A DNA stretch of 64,000 bases, taken from positions 682,001-746,000 of the forward strand of contig NZ_FXLP01000005.1 of NCBI RefSeq assembly GCF_900176605.1, read 5' to 3'. The DNA is from Peptoniphilus vaginalis (GTDB lineage: Bacteria; Bacillota; Clostridia; Tissierellales; Peptoniphilaceae). Made by a program: the position numbers and the translations under genes. This document shows positions 63,466 to 64,000 of this stretch, in pieces. The notes beneath the pieces are model-generated. The model was not told the DNA's origin. It did no database searches and was given only the letters and a program-made list of their open reading frames with translations. Within the stretch, counting starts at the first letter, position 1. Each line of letters starts with the position of its first letter.

Positions 63466-64000
63466 TTACTTCGCCTCCCCATATGCACTTGATACTGTAA
63501 GTTTGTCAATTAATGGTGTTGCGAGGTTCATAAGACATATTGCGTATGAAACACCTTCAGGAAGTGATGCCTTAACCCTAATAACTGCTGTTAAGATACC
63601 ACATCCAAGGGCAAAAATAATTCTTCCCTTTTTGTTTATTGGGTTTGTAGTGTAGTCAGTTGCCATAAAGATAGCACCAAGTAACAAACCACCTGCAAGT
63701 AGTTCATAAGGTAGTAGTTCCATTGGGATTCCAAGAACAAATAGACATACTGCAGTAGTTGCTACATAGATAACTGGAATTTCCCAAGTAATTACCCTTC
63801 TTGCTACTAGGTAAACAAAGCCAATTAGAAGTGCAATTGCAGAAGTTTCTCCTATTACACCACCAATATTTCCCATAAACATATCTCCCATTGATGGAAG
63901 ATTTGAAAAATCGCCAGAAGCAATTATTTGAAGAGGTGTTGCAAAAGATATTCCATCCACTGCTGCAGATGATGTTGTAATACCTTGCTTCAATATTTCT
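63466..64000 (-). CDS. rnfD: Rnf complex subunit RnfD (partial, N-terminus outside window)
   Basis: About 178 C-terminal residues of a ~310-aa membrane protein; the frame is open to the window edge, so the true start lies beyond it. The flavin site reads VDGISFATPLQ near the visible N-terminus: the FMN-accepting Thr is kept, with Phe where many homologues have Gly or Ser (S-F-A-T rather than S-G-A-T). Membrane helices follow. rnfC is expected further upstream, outside the window. Confidence 0.92.
   Translation of the reverse strand, partial: EILKQGITTSSAAVDGISFATPLQIIASGDFSNLPSMGDMFMGNIGGVIGETSAIALLIGFVYLVARRVITWEIPVIYVATTAVCLFVLGIPMELLPYELLAGGLLLGAIFMATDYTTNPINKKGRIIFALGCGILTAVIRVKASLPEGVSYAICLMNLATPLIDKLTVSSAYGEAK

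Overview
The window is low-GC, AT-rich DNA from an anaerobic Gram-positive bacterium. It most likely belongs to the Peptoniphilaceae group of anaerobic cocci (Peptoniphilus, Finegoldia, Anaerococcus and relatives). This is an inference from gene content: an Rnf complex, a giant fused 2-hydroxyacyl-CoA dehydratase activator, a clostridial 2[4Fe-4S] ferredoxin, a T-box leader, SLH and 'copper amine oxidase N-terminal' (stalk) surface proteins, strong AGGAGG ribosome sites, and an IS1182-type transposase. The species cannot be fixed from sequence reading alone.

Layout. 1-2.4 kb: glmM (cut by the window edge) and cca. 2.5-4 kb: a small lipoprotein and a secreted stalk-domain protein. 4-8.3 kb: the dehydratase activator. 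8.7-27.8 kb: a 19-kb surface-protein region, all on the minus strand. Its core is a run of three giant secreted proteins (1372, 1410 and 1284 aa) followed by a 795-aa SLH protein, then two stalk-domain proteins (284 and 949 aa). A divergent 485-aa HTH protein (28.2-29.6 kb) faces this run across an intergenic region that holds a run of nine C. 30-31.7 kb: an IS1182-type element. 31.9-34.4 kb: ferredoxin and a P1B metal ATPase. 34.7-34.9 kb: tRNA-Ser, tRNA-Met and tRNA-Phe. 35.2-37.2 kb: a nicotinamidase-like hydrolase, sfsA, a GNAT acetyltransferase and a DUF6440-like protein. 37.2-40.4 kb: a leucine-rich-repeat/stalk surface protein. 40.5-44.6 kb: mgtE, a UvrD-type helicase and a nitroreductase-like protein. 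44.6-51.7 kb: a tightly packed operon of two half-size ABC transporters, an ECF S component, EcfT, a double ATPase and an AraC regulator, behind a Fur-box-like palindrome. 52-53.6 kb: brnQ behind a T-box. 53.8-60.2 kb: a type I restriction-modification system (hsdM-hsdS-hsdR on one strand). 60.8-64 kb: rnfB, A, E, G and D (rnfD cut by the edge).

Main points of interest. (1) hsdS has three target-recognition domains instead of two. The third is joined through a perfect tract of six copies of a 7-bp unit, and the other two reading frames stop 2-5 codons past the tract. Slippage would therefore switch between a normal two-domain and an extended three-domain specificity subunit. (2) The restriction locus is bounded by two ~79-bp near-identical direct repeats that contain a terminator, suggesting a discrete insertion next to the rnf operon. 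(3) The three giant secreted proteins share a C-terminal pair of beta-sandwich-like domains and lack any recognised wall anchor, while the last gene of the run is an SLH protein; they may build one surface structure. (4) The Fur-box/ECF/exporter-like operon looks like a metallophore or haem uptake system.
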